43,441 nucleotides of DNA. It comes from Massilia sp. YIM B02443. GTDB lineage: Bacteria; Pseudomonadota; Gammaproteobacteria; Burkholderiales; Burkholderiaceae_D. Below the pieces are notes generated by a model. That model was not told the origin of the DNA and searched no databases. It worked only from the letters and a program-made list of their open reading frames with translations. Position 1 is the stretch's first letter, and each line of letters opens with the position of its first letter. The position numbers were made by a program, and so were the translations under genes. Positions 36,436-43,441 of the stretch are shown one piece after another. The stretch covers positions 188,600 to 232,040 of the forward strand of contig NZ_JASNRA010000007.1 in assembly GCF_030411955.1 (NCBI RefSeq), in the 5' to 3' direction.

Positions 36436-36477
36436 ATGTTTTGACAAGACTGCTGCAACCTCACCCCAAGGTCAACC

Positions 36478-37041
36478 ATGATTACTACGAAAAAAATGAG
36501 CGCGCTGGCCGCGCTGTGCGCCGCCCTGTGCGCGCCATCGGCGTTCGCCCAATCCAACTTCGCCAACGGCTACATCGACTCGTTCTCGGTCGAAGTCGGC
36601 TCGGGCCCGCAACAGCGCATGGGCCGTATCGCCTTCCAGTCCGACTGGGACAAGCAGTGGTTCGCCGGCAATGGCCGCCACCTGTCGGGCTACTGGGAAG
36701 GCAACCTGGCCCTGTGGCGACTGAATTCGTACGAGAACGTGCGCGGCCGTAACAAGAACATCGGCGTGATCGGCTTCACCCCGGTGTTCCGCTACCAGAA
36801 CGACAACAAGCTCGGCTGGTACGGCGAGATCGGCATCGGCGTCAACCTGTTCTCGACCCTGTACAAGAACGAAGACAAGGAACTGTCGACCGCGTTCCAG
36901 TTCGGCGACCACCTGGGCATCGGCTACACCACCGCCAAGTGGGACTTCGGCCTGAAGTACCAGCACTACTCGAACGCCAGCATCAAGAGCCCGAACGCGG
37001 GCGCCAACTGGCTGATCGCCAAGGCGGCTTACCGCTTCTAA
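36478..37041 (+). CDS. pagL: Lipid A 3-O-deacylase-like outer-membrane protein (PagL family)
   Basis: A 187-residue outer-membrane beta-barrel enzyme that removes an acyl chain from lipid A. It has a signal peptide ending ALCAPSAFAQ, alternating barrel strands, a C-terminal aromatic residue (YRF), and the active-site block HYSNASIKSPNAGANW. His163 and Ser165 match the known catalytic pair, but the position 14 residues after the His, where PagL has Glu, is Asn177. This could lower or change activity. The start has AAGG six bases upstream. Codon use is like the neighbours. Confidence 0.85.
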   Translation: MITTKKMSALAALCAALCAPSAFAQSNFANGYIDSFSVEVGSGPQQRMGRIAFQSDWDKQWFAGNGRHLSGYWEGNLALWRLNSYENVRGRNKNIGVIGFTPVFRYQNDNKLGWYGEIGIGVNLFSTLYKNEDKELSTAFQFGDHLGIGYTTAKWDFGLKYQHYSNASIKSPNAGANWLIAKAAYRF

Positions 37042-37141
37042 GCGCGGGTTTCAAGCTCGCTGTCGACGTCGCCTCCGGAGCGGCGTTCGATGAGATGTCC
37101 GCGCGAGCCGCGCCTGCGCGGGTTCGCTGGCGCGGGCATCT

Positions 37142-37147
37142 TATAAT
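37142..37147 (+). promoter_or_regulatory. -10 box of exporter gene
   Basis: A perfect TATAAT lies 58 bases before the exporter start, with no good -35. Initiation here would begin the transcript within a base or two of the leader hairpin at 37156. Confidence 0.45.
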
Positions 37148-37155
37148 TTATGACA

Positions 37156-37207
37156 CAATCGGGTCTCGCGCCGCCTTGCGGCGCGCTGTTTTGAAGAGGC
37201 CCGATTG
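37156..37207 (+). promoter_or_regulatory. Leader RNA structure covering the exporter start codon
   Basis: An outer 8-bp stem pairs CAATCGGG (37156-37163) with CCCGATTG (37200-37207). It encloses an inner 8-bp hairpin CGCGCCGC-CTT-GCGGCGCG (37167-37185). The outer 3' arm includes the TTG start codon, while the AGAGG ribosome site (37195-37199) lies in the unpaired part. The geometry suggests control of translation initiation. Confidence 0.5.
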
Positions 37208-38647
37208 ACCCCGTCCCCCACGCTCAAGCGCTACCTTCCCTGGCTCGTCGCCACTGCCCTGTTCATGGAGCAGCTGGACGCGACCATCGTCAATACCGCC
37301 ATCCCCAGCATCGCAGCCAGCCTCGGCGTTACCCCGCTGAGCCTGAAATCGGTGGTCACCAGCTACATCCTCGGCCTGGCGGTCGGGATCCCGGTCAGCG
37401 GCTGGATGGCCGACCGCTACGGCACCAAGCGCGTGTTCTTCATCGCGATCGCGATCTTCACCCTGTCCTCAGTGCTGTGCGGGCTGTCGCTGAATGCCCA
37501 GATGATGACGGCGGCGCGCCTGCTGCAGGGCCTGGGCGGGGCGATGATGATGCCGGTCGGACGGCTGGCGATCGTGCGCACCTTCCCCAAGAACGAGTTG
37601 CTGGGGGCAATGAATTTCGTGATCATCCCGGCCCTGATCGGTCCGCTGCTGGGACCGACCATCGGCGGCCTGATCGTGCACTGGGCCTCGTGGCGCGTGA
37701 TCTTCTTCGTCAATATCCCGTTCGGATTGGCCGCGATGTACTTTGTCTGGCGCCATATGCCGGACTACCGCTCAGACGAGCGCCGTCCGCTCGACGTGCT
37801 GGGACTGATCCTGTTCAGCAGCGGCACCGCCCTGCTGTCCTGGGTGCTGGAAGTGTTCGGCGAGCACACGCTGGACGGCATGACCGCCGGCCTCCTGTTG
37901 CTGCTCTCGATCGGCCTGCTGGCGACCTATGCCTGGCATGCATGCCGCACCAAGTTTCCGCTGCTGCGCCTGACGCTGCTCAAGGTGCGCACCTTCCGCA
38001 TCTCGGTGCTGGGCGGTTTTGTTACCCGCCTGGGTGTCGGCGGCCTGCCTTTCCTGCTGCCCTTGCTGTATCAGCTGGGCATGGGTTTGCCGGCATGGCA
38101 GTCGGGTCTGTTGATGATGCCGTCGGCGCTGGGCGCGATGGGCATGAAATTTTTCGCGCCCAAGCTGCTGAACCGCTTCGGTTATCGCCAGGTGCTGGTG
38201 ATGAACACGATCTGCATCGGCATCACGATCGCGCTGTTCACCCTGGTGAGCGCGAGCACGCCGCTGCCGCTGGTGGTGGCGATCAGCCTGATGCAGGGGC
38301 TGTTCAACTCGCTGCAATTCTCGAGCATGAATACGCTGGCCTATGCCGACATCGAAGGACCCGATTCCAGCATGGCCAGCACGATCTCGAGTTCGTTCCA
38401 GCAATTGTCGATGAGCTTCGGCCTGGCGGCCGGTTCGATCGTCACCGCCTGGTTCCTGGGCGGCGTGTCGCAGACCAACCAGGGCCAGGTGACGCAGGCG
38501 CTGCATCACGGCTTTGCGGTACTGGCCGGGCTGACGGTGCTGTCGTCGCTGATTTTCTGGCGCCTGCGCCGCAACGATGGCGACAGCATCAGCCGCGGGC
38601 AGATCAAGGCGCAGCAGGCGGCTGAGCCGGTGACGACGTCGCCCTAG
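37205..38647 (+). CDS. DHA2-family MFS drug exporter (EmrB/QacA-like)
   Basis: A 480-residue inner-membrane exporter with about 14 hydrophobic helices. The motif LFMEQLDATIVNTAIPSIAASLG in helix 1 is diagnostic of DHA2. Other family parts are GIPVSGWMADRYGTKRVF (the MFS motif A loop) and RLLQGLGGAMMMPVGR. It should pump hydrophobic or cationic compounds using the proton gradient. The start is a TTG at 37205 with AGAGG five bases upstream; this start is buried in the leader hairpin described above. The next gene is convergent and ends 17 bases away. Confidence 0.93.
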   Translation: MTPSPTLKRYLPWLVATALFMEQLDATIVNTAIPSIAASLGVTPLSLKSVVTSYILGLAVGIPVSGWMADRYGTKRVFFIAIAIFTLSSVLCGLSLNAQMMTAARLLQGLGGAMMMPVGRLAIVRTFPKNELLGAMNFVIIPALIGPLLGPTIGGLIVHWASWRVIFFVNIPFGLAAMYFVWRHMPDYRSDERRPLDVLGLILFSSGTALLSWVLEVFGEHTLDGMTAGLLLLLSIGLLATYAWHACRTKFPLLRLTLLKVRTFRISVLGGFVTRLGVGGLPFLLPLLYQLGMGLPAWQSGLLMMPSALGAMGMKFFAPKLLNRFGYRQVLVMNTICIGITIALFTLVSASTPLPLVVAISLMQGLFNSLQFSSMNTLAYADIEGPDSSMASTISSSFQQLSMSFGLAAGSIVTAWFLGGVSQTNQGQVTQALHHGFAVLAGLTVLSSLIFWRLRRNDGDSISRGQIKAQQAAEPVTTSP

Positions 38648-38664
38648 CATGGCTCACTCCGGGC

Positions 38665-40500
38665 TCAATGCCAGGCGACGTACGGGAGCACGTCCCACCA
38701 GGCCAGCACCAGCAGCAATTGCAGCGCCGACAGTAAGGCAAGCAGGTCGGCGTCGATCCGCCACGGCCGGGTTTGCCTGAACCACAGCAACGTTCCGGCC
38801 TGCATTGCGAACGGCATCAGGCAGGTCGCCACGGCCAGCAGGATATTGCCTGGCGTCGGGTCTCCCAGCTGCATGAACGATTGCGAGAACAGGAAAGGCA
38901 GCGCCGCAACCATCATCATCAATGGCGCAGCGGCAACCGCGAGCGGCGCTCTGCTGCGCGGTCCCTTCACCAGCAGGCGCAAAGTGCCCATCACTAGCAC
39001 GTACGACAGGCCGGCCAGGCCCAGTAGCAGGCTGATCCACAACCCGACGAAGGCAGGCAGCGGCATCTGGCGATGACTGCGAACGCCATTGTTGAACATG
39101 CGGCTGCCGTCTTCCGACACGAACAGCACGTGCGAGGCGCGCATGCGGTCGGCGGCGCGCAACAGCGCGGGTCCCACCGGACTGAGCGTGATCGGGTCGG
39201 CCTGAAGCGTGCGCAGTAGCAAGCCGTTAGCGGCGGCGCCGACGTGCGTGGCATTGAAGACCACGTCGATCCAGGCCAGCGAGGCGACGCCGCTCGTGAT
39301 CGGCACATAGATGCCGTGCCATGGCGCCAGGTCGGAAGCTGTCGCTACCGTCGGGACCGGAGTTGCCGGCGGCATGGCGAGCCGCGCGATCAGTATGCGG
39401 TTGAAGCGCTCGTAGTCGGCCGTCTCGCTATCGGTGTTGAACGCCACGAAGAAACCTGCACCAGACTGCGGATAGATGCACAGCATGCTGCGGAAACCCA
39501 CGGTGCCGCCGGGATGGCAGGCGCCGACGACGCCGTTGCGGTCGCGCACTGCCAATGCCAGTCCGTGGCCGGCTTCGAGGCCGTGGTTGGCGGCTTCGGT
39601 GCCTTGTGGCGGCGCCAGCGCGGCCAGCAGTTTCGGATCGACGAAGACCTGACCATTAACCTTGCCATCGCCCAGCAGGAATTGCATGAAGCGGCCCATG
39701 TCGCCGGCCGTGGTCGCGAACTGCTCGACCGGGCGCATGAAGCTGGGCGTGACGGGATACGGCCGCTGACCGTCGAGGTGTCCCATGGCCAGTGCCGGAT
39801 CGGCATTGCTTCCCTGCTGGGTGCGGTAGACGAAGGTACTGTCGCGCATGCCGAGCGGGGCTAGGACGAACTGGTCCATGTAGCGCTCGTAGGGCTGGCC
39901 GGTGACGGCCTCGATCACCATTGCCAGCAGGATGTAGCCGGTATTCGAATAGGCGTAGTTGCGGCCCGGACGCATGCGCACGCGCAACAGGCCATCGTGC
40001 GCCAGGATGTTGTCGGCGAGCGGCGCCATTGGACTGGCGCGCTGGCTGAAGAGTTGCGACAGGCGGAAGTTTTCGAGGCCGGCAGTGTGGTCCAGCAAAT
40101 GGCGCACCGTCACCGGATGGCTAACGGTCCAGGGATTGTCGAACGCGAGCTGCGGCAACAGCTTGGCGACGTCGGCATCGAGCCGCAGCCTGCCTTTCGT
40201 GACCAGGTGCAGCACGCCGATGGCGACGACGACTTTGGTCACCGAACCGGTTTGCGTTCGCGTGGCATTCGTCATGCGCTCGCCGGTGGCGGCGTGTTTG
40301 ATTCCCGCTGCGCCGGTTTCGATGCCGCGTTCCGGCGTGATGGTCGACCATACGGCGCCACTCAATCCCTGTTCTCCCAATGCTTTTGCGAACCGGTCGT
40401 CGATTGATGCGGTGGCTTCGGCATGGAGAGCGATAAGCAGTGGATACAGCAACAGCGCTGTGAGAAAGCGGGACTTGTACATCCTTGGAATCGACGTCAT
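38665..40500 (-). CDS. Serine hydrolase (class C beta-lactamase fold) with membrane tail
   Basis: A 611-residue protein. An N-terminal signal or anchor is followed by a penicillin-binding-like domain with SVTK (Ser86, Lys89), the YSN motif (Tyr184-Asn186) and HPGG (His329), which match the SxxK, YxN and HxG triad. After about residue 420 a beta-rich region leads to four or five membrane helices near 480-605. It is likely an envelope peptidase or esterase rather than an antibiotic beta-lactamase. The ATG at 40500 has GGAG seven bases upstream, while an earlier ATG at 40587 lacks one. Confidence 0.88.
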   Translation of the reverse strand: MTSIPRMYKSRFLTALLLYPLLIALHAEATASIDDRFAKALGEQGLSGAVWSTITPERGIETGAAGIKHAATGERMTNATRTQTGSVTKVVVAIGVLHLVTKGRLRLDADVAKLLPQLAFDNPWTVSHPVTVRHLLDHTAGLENFRLSQLFSQRASPMAPLADNILAHDGLLRVRMRPGRNYAYSNTGYILLAMVIEAVTGQPYERYMDQFVLAPLGMRDSTFVYRTQQGSNADPALAMGHLDGQRPYPVTPSFMRPVEQFATTAGDMGRFMQFLLGDGKVNGQVFVDPKLLAALAPPQGTEAANHGLEAGHGLALAVRDRNGVVGACHPGGTVGFRSMLCIYPQSGAGFFVAFNTDSETADYERFNRILIARLAMPPATPVPTVATASDLAPWHGIYVPITSGVASLAWIDVVFNATHVGAAANGLLLRTLQADPITLSPVGPALLRAADRMRASHVLFVSEDGSRMFNNGVRSHRQMPLPAFVGLWISLLLGLAGLSYVLVMGTLRLLVKGPRSRAPLAVAAAPLMMMVAALPFLFSQSFMQLGDPTPGNILLAVATCLMPFAMQAGTLLWFRQTRPWRIDADLLALLSALQLLLVLAWWDVLPYVAWH

Positions 40501-40785
40501 CGAGCGGCTCCTGATCAGGTTAACCGCATCGAGCTTATCGGCTGATGAATGGCTTGTCGCCTTGTCAGCGACGAATGGCAGCACCAACCGATGAGCTGTC
40601 GGCAGGCACGATAAACGCTGCAGGAATCGTGCTCTTACACGCGCCCTTTTTCCGCGAGCGCGTCTTGTCGCCGGTGTCGATATGCACCGTAAGTAATTAT
40701 CGGGTTATGGGAGCGAAATCCAACGTTTCGCCGCGAATTCCAATGATGATGGAAGCGCCAAAACTGTCCGAAGGAGAATATTCCC

Positions 40786-41745
40786 ATGATGAGTATGAAT
40801 CTGGCCATCCTCGAACTCGCGAAGCGACAGCGCCTCGCACCGGGTGCGTATGCGGCGTTGGTACGTCTTGCGAGAGCTGCCGATTCGCCGCCGGTCACTG
40901 CTGCTATCCTGCGGCGCGGTGTTCAGGTATTGGCGATGCTGCTGCTGGGGCTGGGCGTCATCTTCTTCATTGCGGCGAACTGGCTGACGCAAAGTCCGCT
41001 TCCCATGTTTGCCGGACTCCAGACAGCATTGCTCGGCGCATGCGTGGGCGCCGCACGTTGGCCACGCCTGCGCGTCCCGCTGGCGTTACTGGGCTTCCTT
41101 GCGACCGGCGCCTTGATGGCATTCTTCGGCCAGTATTACCAGTCCGGCGCCGATCCGTGGCAGATGTTCGCGCTATGGGCCGGGCTGTTGATTCCGCTCG
41201 CATTCGCAAGCCGTTCCGACATCATCTGGAGCGCCTGGGCGATCATCGCCATGACGGCGATTTCGCTTTGGCTGAAGGGTTTTAGCGGGAATTTCGGCTT
41301 CAGGTCCGGAATACTGCATGCACAGATCGTCGCGACGCTGCTGGCATTCGGTTTATGTGCGCTGCTGTCGCGCCCACTGCAGCGCTTTACCGGCGCCGGC
41401 GATTGGGCCCTGAATCTGGCCATTTTGTTCACCGTGATCCTTGCCAGCACCTGCGGCTTGTGGGCGCTGTTCTCGCGTGATCCGAGTTTCTATCCGATGG
41501 TGCTGATTGCCTTATGCGGCGCAGTGGCTTATTTCGCACAGGCCAGGGCATTCGACATTCGCGTCCTGAGCATGTGCGCCCTGGGTATCGATGCGCTGGT
41601 CATTGGCGGCTCGATCAAGATGGTATCGAACAGCGATTCTTTCCTCGCCGTCATGTTCATTGTCGGTCTCACGATTTTGATCATGCTGCATGTGACGGTG
41701 AGCGCGATTGTCGGAATGCACTGTCGCCACGCGCCGAAGGAGTAG
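40786..41745 (+). CDS. DUF2157-domain membrane protein
   Basis: A 319-residue protein with a short cytosolic N-terminus followed by about ten hydrophobic helices from residue 45 on (VLAMLLLGLGVIFFIAANWL and onward), as in DUF2157 proteins of unknown role. GGAG lies nine bases before the first of two ATG codons. The last base is three bases ahead of the next gene, so the two are translated together. GC content is slightly lower than to the left. The 285-base gap upstream shows no gene and no promoter I can defend. Confidence 0.85.
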   Translation: MMSMNLAILELAKRQRLAPGAYAALVRLARAADSPPVTAAILRRGVQVLAMLLLGLGVIFFIAANWLTQSPLPMFAGLQTALLGACVGAARWPRLRVPLALLGFLATGALMAFFGQYYQSGADPWQMFALWAGLLIPLAFASRSDIIWSAWAIIAMTAISLWLKGFSGNFGFRSGILHAQIVATLLAFGLCALLSRPLQRFTGAGDWALNLAILFTVILASTCGLWALFSRDPSFYPMVLIALCGAVAYFAQARAFDIRVLSMCALGIDALVIGGSIKMVSNSDSFLAVMFIVGLTILIMLHVTVSAIVGMHCRHAPKE

Positions 41746-41748
41746 ATC

Positions 41749-43341
41749 ATGACGAACCGGATCGAGAAGATTATTGATGAAGCTGTCGCCCAGGGCATCG
41801 TGGAGGGGAGCCTGGTCGAGGCGGAGCGAAGCGAACACCCATGGCCGGTAGTGATCATGACTGCGGCCATGACGGTACTCGCTTCGATACCGATTACAGG
41901 AGTGCTGTATGTGCTTGTAGAAGATGGCATCGGCACGACCAGCGCCGTGATCCTGGGTCTGATCGTCGTGGGCTGTGCCGTCGGCATGCTGCGCATGGAG
42001 CCCTCGCTGTTCGTGGAATACCTGAGCGTCTCTCTCATTGGCGGCGGACTGTGCATGGTCATTATCAATCATCACGCTGCCGGCCCGATCGCGGCGACAG
42101 GTTTGCTTGCCCTCGCGCTTAGCGCCGTCGTCACGCAAACGTGGATTCGCGCCCTGCTGGCAGCGGTCTCGGTCCAGTTGCTGCTGTATGCCGCCACGGG
42201 GATGGAACGATTTGATTGGATGGAGTCGCTGGGTTGGTACGATGATGGTCGCTTGATGATCTGGTTGGGCTGTCATGTTGCGGTGCTGTTCTGGCTGGGG
42301 GCGAACCTGTTGATGCAGCAGGCTGCGCGCGCCGGGCAGTTTGCCAGGGCGGCCTGGCTTGAGTCGACAATGATTGGCTCGGCGATCGCGCTGTTTGGAG
42401 ATCTGGCCTACCTGTCCGGCTCGACGTTCCTGGTCAGTGGCCTGCTGAACGATGCTTCGGTTGGGCACATATCCGTCGACTCGCTGCAGCCGTTGATTTC
42501 TGCCATCAGCGCAATTGTCGCATTGATCTGGCTGGCGTCGCGGCCCGAGGCGGCCGCATATCGGTTCTGGATACTGGCCGCTATGCCGGTTGCCGTGGTT
42601 GTAAGCTGGCTCGCCGTGTCGCTTGGCGCGACGCTTCTGCTGGGGGTGGCATGTTTCATCTCGCGCCGTACCAGGCTGGCCATGCTGGCAGGCGTGGCGG
42701 CGTTGTGGACGGTCGGCGCTTTGTATTACGCGATCGACTGGCCGTTACTGCACAAATCGATAGTGATGGCCGGCGCCGGTGCACTCCTGTTTGCAAGCAC
42801 GGCGCTGATCAAGACTACTGAAATAGAAACGTCACGGGTCCTGCAGGAGAGCGAACAGGCAACACCGCGCTGGACCAGGTGGGGACTCATTACGCCGGCC
42901 GTTCTCGTGATGGTCATCATCAATCATGGAATCTGGCAAAAGGAGCAGGTCCTGCAGCAGGGTTCGACCGTGTTTGTCGAACTGGCGCCTGTCGATCCGC
43001 GCTCGCTCATGCAGGGAGACTATATGACGCTGTCATTCGCGCTCCCGCCCACGACCGGCAGCGACGCCACGGAAGCTGCATTCGTTGTTGCACAGCGCGC
43101 TGAAAACGGTGTCACCGTGCTGGACAGGTTCTATGACGGGAAAGGCGAACTTGGGCCAAACGAGTTGCTTATCGAAGTCAAACGGCAAGGAACCGATCAT
43201 GTGCTGGTCACCGATGCCTGGTTCTTCAAGGAAGGCGAAGGAGCCCGATGGAGCGACGCGAAGTTTGGCGAATTCCGTGTCAATCGCGATGGCAAAGCCG
43301 TTTTGGTTGCCTTGCGCGGGCCGAGCCTGGAGAAGCTCTAG
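41749..43341 (+). CDS. DUF4401 and GDYXXLXY fusion membrane protein
   Basis: A 530-residue protein. Residues 1-370 hold about ten hydrophobic helices, a DUF4401-type membrane part; after a further helix (LITPAVLVMVIINHGIW) comes a soluble C-terminal domain with QGDYMTLSF near 422-430, the GDYXXLXY motif. In many bacteria these are two separate genes next to a DUF2157 gene, so the fusion is notable and implies a physical partnership. AAGGAG overlaps the preceding stop codon. It ends just before the terminator shared with the rRNA operon. Confidence 0.85.
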   Translation: MTNRIEKIIDEAVAQGIVEGSLVEAERSEHPWPVVIMTAAMTVLASIPITGVLYVLVEDGIGTTSAVILGLIVVGCAVGMLRMEPSLFVEYLSVSLIGGGLCMVIINHHAAGPIAATGLLALALSAVVTQTWIRALLAAVSVQLLLYAATGMERFDWMESLGWYDDGRLMIWLGCHVAVLFWLGANLLMQQAARAGQFARAAWLESTMIGSAIALFGDLAYLSGSTFLVSGLLNDASVGHISVDSLQPLISAISAIVALIWLASRPEAAAYRFWILAAMPVAVVVSWLAVSLGATLLLGVACFISRRTRLAMLAGVAALWTVGALYYAIDWPLLHKSIVMAGAGALLFASTALIKTTEIETSRVLQESEQATPRWTRWGLITPAVLVMVIINHGIWQKEQVLQQGSTVFVELAPVDPRSLMQGDYMTLSFALPPTTGSDATEAAFVVAQRAENGVTVLDRFYDGKGELGPNELLIEVKRQGTDHVLVTDAWFFKEGEGARWSDAKFGEFRVNRDGKAVLVALRGPSLEKL

Positions 43342-43360
43342 ATTCGGACCGCCGGAATGC

Positions 43361-43399
43361 AAAAAAGCCCGCTCAAGATCTACTTGAGCGGGCTTTTTC
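43361..43399. terminator. Bidirectional terminator between GDYXXLXY gene and rRNA operon
   Basis: AAAAAAGCCCGCTCAAG and CTTGAGCGGGCTTTTT form a long stem with a five-base loop and A/T tracts on both sides, so it can end transcription from either strand. Confidence 0.9.
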
Positions 43400-43409
43400 T
43401 TTATAACTA

Positions 43410-43441
43410 GCCTGACGATAACCTACTTTCACACTGGTTGC
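43410..43441 (-). rRNA. rrf: 5S ribosomal RNA, 3' end only
   Basis: The minus strand reads GTGTGAAAGTAGG then TATCGTCAGGC, the conserved 3' end of betaproteobacterial 5S rRNA. Only about 31 bases are inside the window; the rest of the rrn operon lies beyond the right edge. A terminator follows directly, as expected. Confidence 0.9.

Noticed and set aside
36441..36446. TTGACA as the pagL promoter
   Set aside because: No -10 box lies 16-18 bases downstream, and the remaining distance to the start codon is too short.
36318..36566. N-terminal extension of the SUFU protein
   Set aside because: It would cover the palindrome and the divergent pagL start and encodes residues unlike the family.
37167..37192. 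Terminator of pagL
   Set aside because: The stem is strong but followed only by CTGTTTTG, and it sits inside a larger structure that includes the exporter start, so a leader element is the better reading.
43361..43399. Fourth copy of the small RNA family
   Set aside because: The stem GCCCGCTC is similar to copy A's terminator, but the conserved 5' part and promoter are absent; it is an ordinary bidirectional terminator.

Overview
The window reads as a chromosomal segment of a high-GC betaproteobacterium, most likely Oxalobacteraceae (Massilia-like). The evidence is the queA/tgt/yajC/secD/secF block, the protein sequences of the housekeeping genes, REP-like palindromes and the 3' end of a 5S rRNA gene at the right edge. 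No organism name can be read directly, so the genus is an inference.

Layout, left to right. (1) 1-673: the truncated end of an IS1595-type insertion sequence with its transposase. (2) 674-3890: an SDR dehydrogenase gene overlapping a GH15 glycosidase gene, flanked by three copies of one small-RNA-like unit. Each unit has its own -10 box, a near-invariant 5' part and a covarying intrinsic terminator; one lies to the left and two in tandem to the right. (3) 3995-11707, minus strand: queA, tgt, yajC, secD and secF (tRNA queuosine synthesis and Sec protein export). Between queA and tgt sits a low-GC two-gene cassette: an AAA/ABC-type ATPase and a DUF4276 TOPRIM-like protein joined by an ATGA overlap, resembling a defence island. 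(4) 11814-15162: recG and two poorly characterised genes. (5) 15207-19264, minus strand: a DJ-1/PfpI protein, a VOC protein, a Gfo/Idh/MocA oxidoreductase, DUF3025 and pyrC. (6) 19567-23341: a dicarboxylate or amino acid symporter, a secreted amidohydrolase and a type II asparaginase, which suggests scavenging of amino acids and peptides. (7) 23351-27287: an Atm1-type ABC exporter, divergent from an acyl-CoA thioesterase and a PhoD phosphatase. (8) 27322-30779: two tandem, equal-length FadD acyl-CoA ligases, each followed by a terminator. (9) 30984-36317: a putative lipoprotein aminopeptidase overlapping a molybdopterin oxidoreductase, then a divergent M20 amidohydrolase and a SUFU-domain protein. 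(10) 36478-38647: a PagL-like lipid A deacylase and a DHA2 drug exporter whose 5' leader can fold over its own start codon. (11) 38665-43341: a membrane-anchored serine hydrolase and a DUF2157 / DUF4401-GDYXXLXY membrane pair. (12) 43361-43441: a bidirectional terminator and the 3' end of 5S rRNA, so an rrn operon lies just outside.

The strongest candidates for undescribed biology are the three-copy sRNA family, the ATPase/DUF4276 cassette that splits the queA-tgt operon, and the start-codon-sequestering leader of the exporter gene.
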